From NCBI GenBank assembly GCA_013178125.1, contig JABLXJ010000009.1, positions 1 through 64,000 on the forward strand: a stretch of 64,000 nt of DNA, given 5' to 3'. Source of the stretch: Bacillota bacterium. GTDB taxonomy: Bacteria > Bacillota > SHA-98 > Ch115 > JABLXJ01. The position numbers and the translations under genes are program-made. Below, one piece after another: positions 46,923 to 56,537 of the stretch (its first letter is position 1; every line of letters begins with the position of its first letter). The notes beneath the pieces are model-generated. The model was not told where the DNA came from, did not search any database, and worked only from the letters and a program-made list of their open reading frames with translations.

Positions 46923-47764
46923 GCTTCGATAAGGCCCTCGGAGGTCAGCTTCCCATGCAGCCTCAGGATGGCCTGGGTATGGAGCTGAGAAACTCTGGAT
47001 TCAGAGACCCCGAGGACCTTTGCGATCTCCCGGACGGTCAATTCCTCGTAGTAGTATAATGAAATGACCAGTTTCTCCTTATCGGGAAGCTCGTCTATGG
47101 CCTGCCCGAGACGCCTCACGAGCTCCGCTTTTTCGATCACCCTGATGGGATCCGGGCTGTCAGGATCCCTCATGACGTCCACGATGGCCACCGTCCCCCC
47201 ATCCTCATCGGCCTGGAGGAGCTCATCGAGGGAGACTATGCCGCCACGATTTATATCGGCAACCATGGAATCCAGGAAGGCCCTGTCGATTCCAAGGGCC
47301 TTAGCCACCTCCTCGTTCGTGGCAGGGCGACCCAGCTCCTGTTCAAGGGATGTGTAGGTCTGCTCGAGCTTTTTGGCCTTCGCCCTGATGGAACGCGGCA
47401 CCCAGTCGAGGTTTCGTATCCCATCCATTATGGCGCCGCGGATCCGGATCTGCGCATAGGTCTCGAACTTCACGCCGCGCGAAACTTCAAACTTGCTGGC
47501 GGCATCGAGCAGGCCGATGATGCCATATTCCACAAGGTCATCATACTCAATGTTCAACGGGAGGTTAATGGCCACCCTCCCGGCAATATAGCCGACCAGG
47601 GGGAGGTACTTGAGGACGAGTTCCTCCCTGGCTCTCTCCGGACTTTTTTGCCTGTAAGTCGCCCAGAACTCTTCATCCCCGCTTGTCCCGCTTTTCCCGT
47701 GGTTCCCTGCATGCACACCAGCCATCCCGGTTGTTGAAGCCACATGCGCCTGCCGCACTGCCAT
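46919..47764 (-). CDS. fliA: RNA polymerase sigma-28 factor
   Basis: A 281-residue sigma factor (FliA/SigD) driving late flagellar genes. Region 2 (ELVLKYLPLVGYIAGRVAI, LVEYGIIGLLDAASKFEV) and region 4 (ELTVREIAKVLGVSESRVSQ) are clear. AAGGAGAAGG precedes the ATG. It is near the end of the operon, so late gene expression follows hook and export assembly. No anti-sigma gene flgM is visible in the window. Confidence 0.97.
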   Translation of the reverse strand: MAVRQAHVASTTGMAGVHAGNHGKSGTSGDEEFWATYRQKSPERAREELVLKYLPLVGYIAGRVAINLPLNIEYDDLVEYGIIGLLDAASKFEVSRGVKFETYAQIRIRGAIMDGIRNLDWVPRSIRAKAKKLEQTYTSLEQELGRPATNEEVAKALGIDRAFLDSMVADINRGGIVSLDELLQADEDGGTVAIVDVMRDPDSPDPIRVIEKAELVRRLGQAIDELPDKEKLVISLYYYEELTVREIAKVLGVSESRVSQLHTQAILRLHGKLTSEGLIEA

Positions 47765-47838
47765 AAAACCTTCTCCTTCCTCCGAACCTAGGGTCCCGGA
47801 CCCACCAGGACGCCTTCCTCCTGTAGCGCGTCTTTTCG

Positions 47839-48519
47839 TTATAGCACGCCTTTTAGCCTCAATTCGCGCTGGCGCTCGACTATATACCTTATAATATCCT
47901 CGTAATCGCGCTCCTCGACCCTGGTAAAGGAAATAGCCATCTTATACAAGCTCCCGAACTCCGTATCTCCTTCCTTCCATACACGTATCGCCCTGCCCCC
48001 CAGCCTCACCGGGAGGTCGCGCCCCGGGAGGTAGAGCTCGAGCTCCAGGTCGCTGTCGTCACCCGGTATTGGTGTGCGGCTGGAGGCCGAAAACACGGCA
48101 AGGAGTCCCCCGCCGCTTATATCCACTGTCTCTGCGGGATCCATCAGCTTTTTATGTGCCATCGGATCACTGAGATTCCGGTAGTAAACGGGCAGCTTCG
48201 CCGGCACCCGCACGTGCTCGCGCCGCTGCGATCTTTCAGCCGCCGACGATACCCTCAACTCAACCAGGGGAACCGGCTTCAGGGTCCGGCTGACCACCTG
48301 AGCGTCAAAGGAGTAGACGGCATCCCGGGCCGCAACGCTCACCTGTACCAAGCTCCCGGGTCGAAGAGGCACCAGTCTGCGGTTGAAGAGGGGCATGGCT
48401 ACGATGAGCGCGTCATCTCGGATGTCCTCGATCCGGCTATTGTACGTCTCTGAGTACTCCCCCGAGCTAACTTTGATCTGTATCAGCTGGTTTATCCTCA
48501 GAAAACGCCCTGGGATCAC
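47839..48519 (-). CDS. PilZ domain flagellar brake-type protein
   Basis: A 226-residue cytosolic protein with an N-terminal YcgR-like domain and a C-terminal PilZ domain, which binds cyclic di-GMP. The binding motifs are RREHVRVP (RxxxR) and DISGGGLL. Such proteins slow or regulate the motor when c-di-GMP rises. GTG at 48519 follows a strong GGGAGGGGGAGG site, and the gene overlaps the flhG end by 53 bp. Its place between flhG and fliA is typical of Bacillota. Confidence 0.92.
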   Translation of the reverse strand: MIPGRFLRINQLIQIKVSSGEYSETYNSRIEDIRDDALIVAMPLFNRRLVPLRPGSLVQVSVAARDAVYSFDAQVVSRTLKPVPLVELRVSSAAERSQRREHVRVPAKLPVYYRNLSDPMAHKKLMDPAETVDISGGGLLAVFSASSRTPIPGDDSDLELELYLPGRDLPVRLGGRAIRVWKEGDTEFGSLYKMAISFTRVEERDYEDIIRYIVERQRELRLKGVL

Positions 48520-49600
48520 TGCCTCCCCCTCCCTGTGACACTTGAAATGCCTGAAATACCTGGAACCTTGCCTCGAGCATGCGCCATAGGAGGCCGGCCA
48601 GCCCAGAGTAGGGCCGCGCTGCCCCAGCCCTAGTCGCTGCCCCGGTCCCGGTCGCAGTTACCCGGGTTGCCCCGGCTGTGTTACCAGCCCGGGCTGCTGG
48701 GGACGCCATCGCCGCCGCGGCCGCTGGCGCTACCTGCGCCGCTCCCGGCCCGATTGCGGCACGAGTGACACCCCGAGGAAGCGGCTCCAGGGAGCGGGCT
48801 ATGGCCCGGATGCACCGCGCCGCGGCGGACTGCGGGTAAGCCGTGATGAATGGCTCCTGGCGCATCACGGCCCTTCTCACGAGGATATCGTTGGGAACGT
48901 ATCCGGCGAAGGTTGGTCTGCGGCCTATGAAGCGCTGGGTTACAAGGCCCAGTTTCTCTGCGACATGCCTGCCTTCACCGGCATCCCTCACCATGTTGAC
49001 CACGAGCCCAATCTCCGCCCCCGGGTTCTCGCTATAGATGGCCTTTATCATAGCGTAGGCATCGGTGATCGACGTCGGCTCAGGGGTCACTATGACAATG
49101 ATATCGCGCACCGCCTTCAGGAATCCCATGACGCCCGGCCCCAGGCCCGCCCCGGTATCAAGCATGAAGATATCTGTCTGGCTTTCCAGCTGGGTCAGGG
49201 AGGCCATTATCTTTGTAAGTTCATCCTCTGAAAGCCTGGCAAGCTCCGGGATCCCCGATCCGCCCGGGATCACCCTTATGCCACCCGGACCGGTTATCAC
49301 AACCTCATCCAGGCCGACATCCCCCCTGATGAGGTCCAGGAGATTATACCGGGGAGTAGCGCCCAGAAGGGTATCTATATTCCCAAGCCCGAGATCGGCG
49401 TCGAGGATCGCAACCCTCACCCCGGAGAGGCCCAGGGATATGGCCGCATTCAGCGTAAAATTGGACTTGCCGACGCCGCCCTTGCCGCTCGTAACAGCGA
49501 CGATCCGGGGCCCCCCGGCCCCGGCCTGGGGATCATCGCGGGGATCACCGTCCCGTGAATCCCCCATGAGCATCCTGAGCTTTTCCGCCTGCCCGCTCAT
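48467..49600 (-). CDS. flhG: FlhG, MinD-like ATPase of flagellar number
   Basis: A 377-residue ParA/MinD-family ATPase. SGKGGVGKSN (38-47) is the deviant Walker A, with Asp in DADLGLGNID. It limits the number of flagella in concert with FlhF. The C-terminal 100 residues are long and Ala/Gly-rich and rather variable. ATG overlaps the flhF stop (ATGA-like). The region between 270 and 350 is low complexity, which is unusual. Confidence 0.94.
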   Translation of the reverse strand: MSGQAEKLRMLMGDSRDGDPRDDPQAGAGGPRIVAVTSGKGGVGKSNFTLNAAISLGLSGVRVAILDADLGLGNIDTLLGATPRYNLLDLIRGDVGLDEVVITGPGGIRVIPGGSGIPELARLSEDELTKIMASLTQLESQTDIFMLDTGAGLGPGVMGFLKAVRDIIVIVTPEPTSITDAYAMIKAIYSENPGAEIGLVVNMVRDAGEGRHVAEKLGLVTQRFIGRRPTFAGYVPNDILVRRAVMRQEPFITAYPQSAAARCIRAIARSLEPLPRGVTRAAIGPGAAQVAPAAAAAMASPAARAGNTAGATRVTATGTGAATRAGAARPYSGLAGLLWRMLEARFQVFQAFQVSQGGGGSDPRAFSEDKPADTDQS

Positions 49601-50805
49601 GAAGCATCACCGATAATCAGGCTCGCAAGCTTTTCTGCATCGGCGGCCTCAATATCATCCGGCACATCCTGGCCCGCAGTCACATAAGATATCGGTTTCT
49701 GGGCCCTTGCTGCGACGTTCAAGATGCCCCCGTAGCATGATGTCTCATCTAGCTTGGTGAAGATGATCCGGTCGAACGATATAAGCTCGAAATTGCGGAG
49801 GGCATCCAGAAGATCCACCGATTTCGTGGCGACGCTCAGGACGATATGGGTTTCATCCGGCCTCGCCGCATCAACAAAGGCCCGCAATTCCGAGAGTCTT
49901 ACCCTATCCTTCGGGCTCCGCCCGGAGGTATCTATGAAAACTAGATCAAAGTCCCTGTATCGCTCCATCGCCGTTCGCATTTCCGATGGCGTATGCACAA
50001 CATCAAACGGGACACCCAGGATCTCGGCGTATGTCCTCAGCTGCTCGACAGCAGCCACACGATATGTATCGGCAGTAACAAAGGCGACCTTCCTGTGATC
50101 GACGAGGGCGCACCTGGCGGCCAGCTTCGCCAGGGTTGTGGTCTTGCCAACCCCCGTGGGCCCTATAACGGCGACCCTCCTGCAACTCCCGCCACCGGCG
50201 GAATCCGGCTCTGAATCCGGCCCTGCCACGGGGAGCATCTTCCTGATAGCCAGCGCGACGCTTCTCTCGAGCATCTTCGGATGCACATGGGCGCGAGCCC
50301 TCCCGCCGGCCCTCCTGCTCTGCGGGCTCTCGAATTCATCTCTTGCGGCGTTTACCAGCGATAGAGCTATATCCCCATCCACACCCTGGTCAAGGAGCCT
50401 GCGGTATATCTCGTCATACCTGGGATCGCTCCAGGCAGCCTTCGTATTATTCACCGCAAGCTGCGCGATTGCGGCCTTGATCTCCTTCAATTCCCGCGCG
50501 ACAGGGTCGGCCGGCGCATCCCTTGCAACCGGATCTCCCGTCGGTTTCATTGCAGTCGTAGCAGCCGCAGCCATCTCTCTCTCACCCGGGCTTATACCCG
50601 GGGCGCCCGGCTGGCGGGCGAAGGCAGGGGCCGGCCTCCCGTCGAGAGCTGCCACAACCTCAGCCCGCTCTCTTATGAAGTGCTTGAGGAATCCGGGCCA
50701 CGGGAGCTTGCGGGCATTCAGGATCACCGCATCAGGCCCGAGCTCAGCCTTGACCCTTTTTAAAGCGTCTTGCACGTTCCACGCTACATATCTCTTAATT
50801 TGCAT
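49597..50805 (-). CDS. flhF: FlhF, SRP-type GTPase
   Basis: A 402-residue GTPase that sets flagellar position. The G1 loop is GPTGVGKTTT near residue 215, followed by the SRP-type DTSGRSPKDR segment and FTKLDET. An N-terminal B domain is disordered, with acidic and proline-rich parts. ATG 50805 was chosen with GGTGAG 8 bp before it; it overlaps the flhA end. SRP-like dimer partner FlhG is next. Confidence 0.95.
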   Translation of the reverse strand: MQIKRYVAWNVQDALKRVKAELGPDAVILNARKLPWPGFLKHFIRERAEVVAALDGRPAPAFARQPGAPGISPGEREMAAAATTAMKPTGDPVARDAPADPVARELKEIKAAIAQLAVNNTKAAWSDPRYDEIYRRLLDQGVDGDIALSLVNAARDEFESPQSRRAGGRARAHVHPKMLERSVALAIRKMLPVAGPDSEPDSAGGGSCRRVAVIGPTGVGKTTTLAKLAARCALVDHRKVAFVTADTYRVAAVEQLRTYAEILGVPFDVVHTPSEMRTAMERYRDFDLVFIDTSGRSPKDRVRLSELRAFVDAARPDETHIVLSVATKSVDLLDALRNFELISFDRIIFTKLDETSCYGGILNVAARAQKPISYVTAGQDVPDDIEAADAEKLASLIIGDAS

Positions 50806-52894
50806 TGTCAATACTCACCATCCCTACCGTCCGGACTTTCTGGTCGGGGACGATCTCGTTGTAGGAAAGGACAACAAGGTTGGGCAGGAGGCGCTCCGTC
50901 AGCCGCCTGACGTATGGCCTCACGCTCGCCCGGCAAAGAACGACCGGCTGGTTGCCGGATTCCACCATCTTCTCCGCCTGCTTCGCCAGCGCCGCAGTAA
51001 AGCGGTGGACCACGGCGGGCTCAAGGGCCAGGGTCGACCCGGCCTCGGAATGCTGTATTGCCTGGGCTATGATGTCCTCAACTCCCGGGTCGATGGTGGC
51101 CGCAACAAGCTCGCCCGCCGCATTCTTGTACTGCCTGCAGATGTTGCGGGCAAGGGCCGCCCGGGCATATTCAGTAAGGGCGTCAATGTCCCTCGTAACG
51201 CGCGCATAATCCCCGAGGGCCTCGAGGATCGTGGCCATGTCGCGTATGGAGATCCGCTCGCGCAGGAGATTCTGCAACACCTTCTGGACCTCGCCGATGG
51301 TCAGGAGGCTGGGTACAACCTCTTCGACAACCGCTGGCTGCGATTGTTTCAGGTTGTCAAGGAGGTTGGATACGTCCTGGCGTCCCAGGATCTCGGCCGC
51401 GTGCGCCTTTATGACCTCAGCGAGGTGGGTGACAATGACTGAGCTCGGATCGACAACTGTGTAGCCGGCCGCCTCCGCATTCTCCTTCACATCCTCCGTC
51501 ACCCAGATCGCGGGCAATCCAAACGCAGGCTCGCGGACCTCTATCCCAGGGACCGGCTCGGTGGCAAGGCCGGGGTTCATCGCAAGGTAGCGCCCCATCA
51601 ATATCTCTCCCCGGGCGAGCTCAACGCCCTTGATCCTGATGGCGTATTCCCCGGGCCTCAGCTGGATGTTGTCACGTATCCTGATATGAGGCAGGACGAG
51701 GCCGAGCTCGAGGGCAACCTGGCGCCTCACCATGGTTACCCTGTTGAGAAGATCCCCTCCTTCAGCCTCATCGGTAAGGGGGATGAGCCCATACCCGATC
51801 TCCAGCTCGAGGGGGTCGATGGCCAGGAGGTTCATGAAATTCTCAGGCGCCCTGGGCTGGTCGGCGGGTTTGGGTGCGGCCTCCTCTGTCGCGGCCTCGC
51901 CGGCGCTATAGAGGGCGTACGCCAGCGCCCCTGCTGCTATGGCGATCATAAAGAAGGGGGCCTTGGGCAGGCCCGGAACCATGCCGAAGAGAAGCAGCAT
52001 CCCAGCACCTATGGCGACGGCCCTCGGCTGGGCAAGCACCTGGCGGGCGAGGTCCTCACCGAGGTTTGACTCGGACGCCGCGCGGGTTACTATAATCCCT
52101 GTGGCGGTGGAGATCAAGAGCGCAGGTATCTGGCTCACGAGCCCGTCGCCGACGGTCAAAAGGGCGTAGCGCTGGAGAGCCTCCATCACGGGCATCTTCA
52201 GTTGAATCACGCCGATCACGATCCCGCCGAGTATATTGATGCAGGTGATAATGATGCCGGCTATGGCGTCGCCCCTCACGAACTTGCTCGCGCCGTCCAT
52301 GGCGCCATAGAAATCCGCCTCCTGCTCGATGGCTCGCCTGCGCGCCCGGGCCTCCTGCTCGGTGATGAGGCCGGCGTTCAGATCTGCATCTATGCTCATC
52401 TGCTTGCCGGGCATTGCATCGAGGGTGAAACGCGCCGCCACCTCCGCAACCCTGCCCGCTCCGTTTGTAATCACGATGAACTGGATAACGACCAGGATAA
52501 GGAAGACAACCATCCCAACGACATAATTCCCGCCGACTACGAAGTTTCCAAAACTCTCTATGACCCTGCCGGCGTAAGCGTGGAGCAGGATGAGCCTCGT
52601 GGATGAGACGTTGAGCGCAAGCCTGAAGAGCGTCGCGATCAATAAGAGAGAAGGAAAGGCAGAGAAATCAAGGGGCTCGAGGGCATACAGGGTTACAAGC
52701 AATATCACCAGGGCGCCGGTGATATTCAGCGTAAGAAGCACATCAAGAACCATCGTCGGCATCGGGATGATCATCATAACGAGGATGGCGACTATCGCCA
52801 CGGCAACAAGGATGTCGCTATACTTCGCGAGATTGTTGACTGGTATACGCCTCGCGATTCCTAGGTTGGCGGTTCGTAGATTCCCGACTGCCAT
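50795..52894 (-). CDS. flhA: FlhA, export-gate membrane protein
   Basis: A 699-residue protein with eight N-terminal membrane helices and a large cytosolic domain. The conserved FHIPEP-type region is visible as NVSSTRLILLHAYAGRVIES, and DALPGKQMSIDADLNAGLI appears in the loop as DAMPGKQMSIDADLNAGL. It is the nonameric ring that receives export substrates. AAAGG lies before the ATG. The position between flhB and flhF is typical. Confidence 0.97.
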   Translation of the reverse strand: MAVGNLRTANLGIARRIPVNNLAKYSDILVAVAIVAILVMMIIPMPTMVLDVLLTLNITGALVILLVTLYALEPLDFSAFPSLLLIATLFRLALNVSSTRLILLHAYAGRVIESFGNFVVGGNYVVGMVVFLILVVIQFIVITNGAGRVAEVAARFTLDAMPGKQMSIDADLNAGLITEQEARARRRAIEQEADFYGAMDGASKFVRGDAIAGIIITCINILGGIVIGVIQLKMPVMEALQRYALLTVGDGLVSQIPALLISTATGIIVTRAASESNLGEDLARQVLAQPRAVAIGAGMLLLFGMVPGLPKAPFFMIAIAAGALAYALYSAGEAATEEAAPKPADQPRAPENFMNLLAIDPLELEIGYGLIPLTDEAEGGDLLNRVTMVRRQVALELGLVLPHIRIRDNIQLRPGEYAIRIKGVELARGEILMGRYLAMNPGLATEPVPGIEVREPAFGLPAIWVTEDVKENAEAAGYTVVDPSSVIVTHLAEVIKAHAAEILGRQDVSNLLDNLKQSQPAVVEEVVPSLLTIGEVQKVLQNLLRERISIRDMATILEALGDYARVTRDIDALTEYARAALARNICRQYKNAAGELVAATIDPGVEDIIAQAIQHSEAGSTLALEPAVVHRFTAALAKQAEKMVESGNQPVVLCRASVRPYVRRLTERLLPNLVVLSYNEIVPDQKVRTVGMVSIDNAN

Positions 52895-52932
52895 TCTGCA
52901 TCAACCTTTCACCAGTAACATGCCCGTCTTGT

Positions 52933-54006
52933 TCAGCTTGTTGTGGCACGCTTGTTCAGCTTGTTCAAATAAAACACATATGCCAGGATCTCTGCAACGG
53001 CCTTGTAGAGATGGGGCGGTATCTCCTTCCCTATATCCACGGCCTTGTAAAGCGCCTGGGCGAGCGGGGGGTTCTCAACGACCGGGATGTTGTGCTCCCT
53101 TGCAATCGCCTTGATCCTCTCCGCAATGAGCCTCGCCCCCCTGGCCACCACCCTGGGCGCGTTCATGGTCTTCGAATCATACTTCAATGCAACTGCGAGA
53201 TGAACAGGGTTTGTGACGACCACATCAGCCTTGGGGACGTCCTGCATCATCCGGTGCATCGCGATCTGACGCTGTCTGGCCCGGATTCTCGATCGGAGAA
53301 CCGGATCCCCTTCCATCTGCCTGAATTCCTCCTTGACCTCCTGCTTGGTCATCCGGAGGTTTGCCTCGAATTCGCGCCGCTGAAATATATAATCGGCGGC
53401 CGCCAGGACGGCCAGGGCCGGGAGCATGCGGAAGCCTAACCTGAATGAGAGCCCCCGGATAAGCGCTACTATGCTCGCATTATCCATGCCCGATGCCATA
53501 ACCAGCCTCGGGAGCTCCTGCCGGAGTGTAGAGTAGCCTATATACCCCACGATCGCGACCTTGGCGACCGATTTTACCAGCTCCATCCCGGCCCTTGGCG
53601 AGAAGAGGCGGGAGAGCCCGTTCGCCGGGTTGAGGCGGTCGAGGCGCGGGATGAGCGGCTCCAGGGTGAGGAGGAACCCGAGCTGTGCAAAATTGCTTAA
53701 GAGCCCGGCCAGGGCGCACGCCAGGATCACGGGGCCCGCGACGCGGGCGACCTCGACCAGGACGGCCCAAGAGATCGAGCTCAGCTGCGATTCATTGAGC
53801 TCTATGGCTGCGCTCCGGGCCAGGATACCCCGGGTAAAGGTAAAGAGCTGGGAGAAGCTCGACATCCCCCATGCGCTGAGGGCCACGAGGCCGGCGAACA
53901 AGATCATGGCTGTATTCACTTCTATGCTCCTGACCACCTGCCCTCGCCTGCGCGCCTCCTGGCGCCTGCGGGGTGTGGCGGCCTCGGTCTTGTCTTCGCG
54001 AGGCAA
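52933..54006 (-). CDS. flhB: FlhB, export-specificity switch protein
   Basis: A 357-residue protein with four membrane helices and a cytosolic tail that self-cleaves to switch export from hook to filament substrates. The cleavage motif, usually NPTH, reads NPVH here (TNPVHLAVALKY). Asn and Pro are kept, Thr is changed. TTG at 54006 has GGAGGTGA 9 bp upstream. It is placed after fliR, as usual. Confidence 0.95.
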   Translation of the reverse strand: MPREDKTEAATPRRRQEARRRGQVVRSIEVNTAMILFAGLVALSAWGMSSFSQLFTFTRGILARSAAIELNESQLSSISWAVLVEVARVAGPVILACALAGLLSNFAQLGFLLTLEPLIPRLDRLNPANGLSRLFSPRAGMELVKSVAKVAIVGYIGYSTLRQELPRLVMASGMDNASIVALIRGLSFRLGFRMLPALAVLAAADYIFQRREFEANLRMTKQEVKEEFRQMEGDPVLRSRIRARQRQIAMHRMMQDVPKADVVVTNPVHLAVALKYDSKTMNAPRVVARGARLIAERIKAIAREHNIPVVENPPLAQALYKAVDIGKEIPPHLYKAVAEILAYVFYLNKLNKRATTS

Positions 54007-54022
54007 TCCTGGATCTCACCTC

Positions 54023-54856
54023 CTACGCTCCGTGCAGCAGGAGCAGCAGCTCGCTCTCGAGCCCCGAAAAAATCTCCCGGAGTATCGCCACGAAGACCGG
54101 CAACGACACGATCATAATGATAAATCCAACAGCGATCTTGAGCGGGAAGCCTATAATAAAGACATTCATCTGAGGCACGGTCCTCGCGACAACCCCCATG
54201 GCTATATCCGCCAGCAGCAGCGTCACTGTGATGGGCGCGGCGATCTTGAATCCAATCGCCGTGATATCGCAAAACAACCTCACCAGGCCCGGCTGGATTA
54301 TCCCGACCGGGAATATCTGGCCCACCGCGAGCTGGCCGCTGGCTGCACCGGCCGCACCGACTCCGCCTGCGAGCGGCACCACATTATAGCTCTTCACCAC
54401 CGCCGAGATCAGCCAGTGGTGACCATTCAAGACGAGGAACAGCAGCATCGCCAGGAGGTATTCGAATTGCCCGATCACCGTGATCTGCCGGTTCGCCATG
54501 GGATCGACGATATTCACAAAGGCGAACCCCATCTGGAGATCGATGAAGCTTCCCGCAAACTGGACAGCCACCAGGAACAACGACGCAGCATACCCCATTG
54601 CGAGCCCCACCAGAATCTCTCTTATGACGATAAGGCTATAAGCAATGATATCCGCTGGGTACCCCCCGGCCGCCGCTACCCCCGCGCCGACGACCGGCAG
54701 CGCTATCAGGCTTATTGCAAAACACAGCGCCGCCTTCACCTGGACCGGGATATTATACCCGCTGAAGACGGGCGCAAAGGCGAAGACGCCACCTACCCGC
54801 GCGACGATAAGGAGAAAGGTCTGCAGTTGCGCCAGGGTCCAGCCCGTAAGGTACAT
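54023..54856 (-). CDS. fliR: FliR, export-gate protein
   Basis: A 277-residue membrane protein with six helices, part of the FliP5-FliQ4-FliR1 export gate. VKAALCFAISLIALP and ISIVDPMANRQI-like segments match. ATG 54856 is favoured with GAGGTG about 9 bp upstream; a GTG at 54913 adds 19 residues and is less likely. It follows fliQ by about 70 bp. Confidence 0.95.
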   Translation of the reverse strand: MYLTGWTLAQLQTFLLIVARVGGVFAFAPVFSGYNIPVQVKAALCFAISLIALPVVGAGVAAAGGYPADIIAYSLIVIREILVGLAMGYAASLFLVAVQFAGSFIDLQMGFAFVNIVDPMANRQITVIGQFEYLLAMLLFLVLNGHHWLISAVVKSYNVVPLAGGVGAAGAASGQLAVGQIFPVGIIQPGLVRLFCDITAIGFKIAAPITVTLLLADIAMGVVARTVPQMNVFIIGFPLKIAVGFIIMIVSLPVFVAILREIFSGLESELLLLLHGA

Positions 54857-54925
54857 GCCCCACCCCACCTCGAGTAGCCTGATCCACCTTGATTCACCTG
54901 CGGCCCGGCTCACTTCATACCAGGC

Positions 54926-55195
54926 TTACCTTATGTAATTCGGCAGGTTCGTATAGAGCTGCATGGTGAATGCCGTGAGCACCTTTATCATCCACGGGCC
55001 GAATATCATCAGCGCCGCGATGACCGCGATTATCTTGGGAACGAGCGCGAGCGTCATCTCCTGGATCTGCGTCACGGCCTGGAGCACGCTCACGATTATC
55101 CCGACGACCAGCGCAAATATGAGCGCGGGCGCGGAGAGTTTCAGGATAGTCCAGATGGCCTGCTGGCCCAGGCCGATCACGAACTCTTCATTCAC
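54926..55195 (-). CDS. fliQ: FliQ, export-gate protein
   Basis: An 89-residue two-helix membrane protein. IVSVLQAVTQIQEMTL and LVPKIIAVIAALMIFGPWM are typical. GTG starts it, following GGTGGT. It forms a helical layer around FliP/FliR. Confidence 0.96.
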   Translation of the reverse strand: MNEEFVIGLGQQAIWTILKLSAPALIFALVVGIIVSVLQAVTQIQEMTLALVPKIIAVIAALMIFGPWMIKVLTAFTMQLYTNLPNYIR

Positions 55196-55239
55196 GTTAG
55201 CACCACCGCCTATCCCGGACGTCTCGAGGGCAAATATCC

Positions 55240-55923
55240 CTAATGAAAACTCCTGACCAGCGACCCTATCACGAGATTCCAGCCATCGACCATGACAAAG
55301 AGCAGTATCTTAAATGGGAGCGAGATCATAACCGGCGGCAGCATGAGCATGCCCATGGACATCAGGATGCTCGCCACGACCATGTCGATCACCAGAAACG
55401 GTATATATATGACAAACCCTATCTCAAAGGCCGTCTTGATCTCACTTATCACAAAGGCCGGTATAAGCACGTAGGTCGGGACATCGCCGGGATTCTTCGG
55501 CCTCGGCGCCTTCGCGAGCTTCACAAACAGGGCGAGGTCCTTCTCCCGGGTCTGCCTGAACATGAACTCCCTAAGCGGGCGAACGGCCCTCTCAAGGGCA
55601 ACCTCCTGGGTTATCTGGCCCTTCAGATATGGCTGGAGGGCCTGTTCATTTACCTTGTTTAGGGTTGGGGCCATAACAAAAAATGTAAGAAATAATGCCA
55701 GTCCGATCAGGACTTGATTGGGCGGCACCTGCTGGGACCCAAGAGCATTACGAATGAAAGATAAGACTATGACTATCCTCGTGAAAGACGTGAGCATTAT
55801 GAGGATAGCCGGCGCCAGGGTTAAGATCGTGAGCAAGATCAGTATCTGGAGCGACATCGCGACGTCCTGAGGCGCCGCAGCCTGGCCCATGCCGATTTCA
55901 AACCTGGGAATTGGAATCCCCAT
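55240..55923 (-). CDS. fliP: FliP, export-gate protein
   Basis: About 227 residues with four membrane helices. [38 protein letters not shown] and [20 protein letters not shown] are diagnostic. A clear signal peptide, common in FliP, is not obvious. ATG 55923 is chosen, overlapping fliO by about 26 bp; other ATGs lie nearby. Confidence 0.95.
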   Translation of the reverse strand: MGIPIPRFEIGMGQAAAPQDVAMSLQILILLTILTLAPAILIMLTSFTRIVIVLSFIRNALGSQQVPPNQVLIGLALFLTFFVMAPTLNKVNEQALQPYLKGQITQEVALERAVRPLREFMFRQTREKDLALFVKLAKAPRPKNPGDVPTYVLIPAFVISEIKTAFEIGFVIYIPFLVIDMVVASILMSMGMLMLPPVMISLPFKILLFVMVDGWNLVIGSLVRSFH

Positions 55924-56200
55924 ACCCCTCAACCTTTCCAATAAGCGCAAGCCCCGCGTTGCTCGTCCCTATCAACATGACTTCCTTTCCGACCCTCACA
56001 AGGTGCAACGCCTTCCCGGGCTCGAGGGCGAGCGATTCTATGACCATCATGGAGCGGGCACGCCCCGCCAGGAGCTTTCCCTGGCCCCTCGCCGCGAAAT
56101 AGCGCAGGATATAAATGGTGAAATATATGAGGCCTATAACCAGGCCGAGAGATGCTATCGTCCTCAGGACAAGAAGGAGACCGCTCATGTTAATCGTCAC
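55898..56200 (-). CDS. fliO: FliO, export-assembly protein
   Basis: A 100-residue protein with one membrane helix ([20 protein letters not shown]) and a small cytosolic domain ([20 protein letters not shown]). It aids assembly of the FliP ring. The GTG start overlaps the fliN stop by 11 bp; ATG at 56188 is the alternative. Confidence 0.9.
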   Translation of the reverse strand: MTINMSGLLLVLRTIASLGLVIGLIYFTIYILRYFAARGQGKLLAGRARSMMVIESLALEPGKALHLVRVGKEVMLIGTSNAGLALIGKVEGYGDSNSQV

Positions 56201-56537
56201 CGGCCACCCTCTCGCCGGGCTCGACTATGTCCACGACCCGCACCCCGAAATTCTCATCGATCACGACCACCTCGCCCTTGGCGATGAGCTTCCCGTTGGC
56301 GAGGATGTCAACAGGCTCCCCCGCGATCCTGTCCAGCTCCACCACGGAGCCGGGCGCAAGGTTCAAGATGTCCTTGATAAGCATCGTAGTCCGCCCCAGC
56401 TCAACGCTTATCGGCAGCGACAGGTCTAAAACCCTCCCTATATTCCCCACGGCCTGGTGCTGAGACTCACCTGCGAGGGGCTTCAGCTCCATGGGAGCAG
56501 GCGTGATATTCCCTCCATTGCTGGCATTATTGGGCAT
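56190..56537 (-). CDS. fliN: FliN, flagellar switch protein
   Basis: A 115-residue SpoA-domain protein in the C-ring. LPISVELGRTTMLIKDIL and LAPGSVVELDRIAGEPVDIL are the domain core. The CheC-like front part found in FliY of many Bacillota is missing, so this is FliN rather than FliY. ATG 56537 overlaps the fliM end by 11 bp; upstream GTG at 56549 is possible. Confidence 0.92.
   Translation of the reverse strand: MPNNASNGGNITPAPMELKPLAGESQHQAVGNIGRVLDLSLPISVELGRTTMLIKDILNLAPGSVVELDRIAGEPVDILANGKLIAKGEVVVIDENFGVRVVDIVEPGERVAGDD

Noticed and set aside
53561-54877. 438-residue plus-strand frame opposite flhB and fliR
   Set aside because: Antisense shadow of two well-supported flagellar genes.
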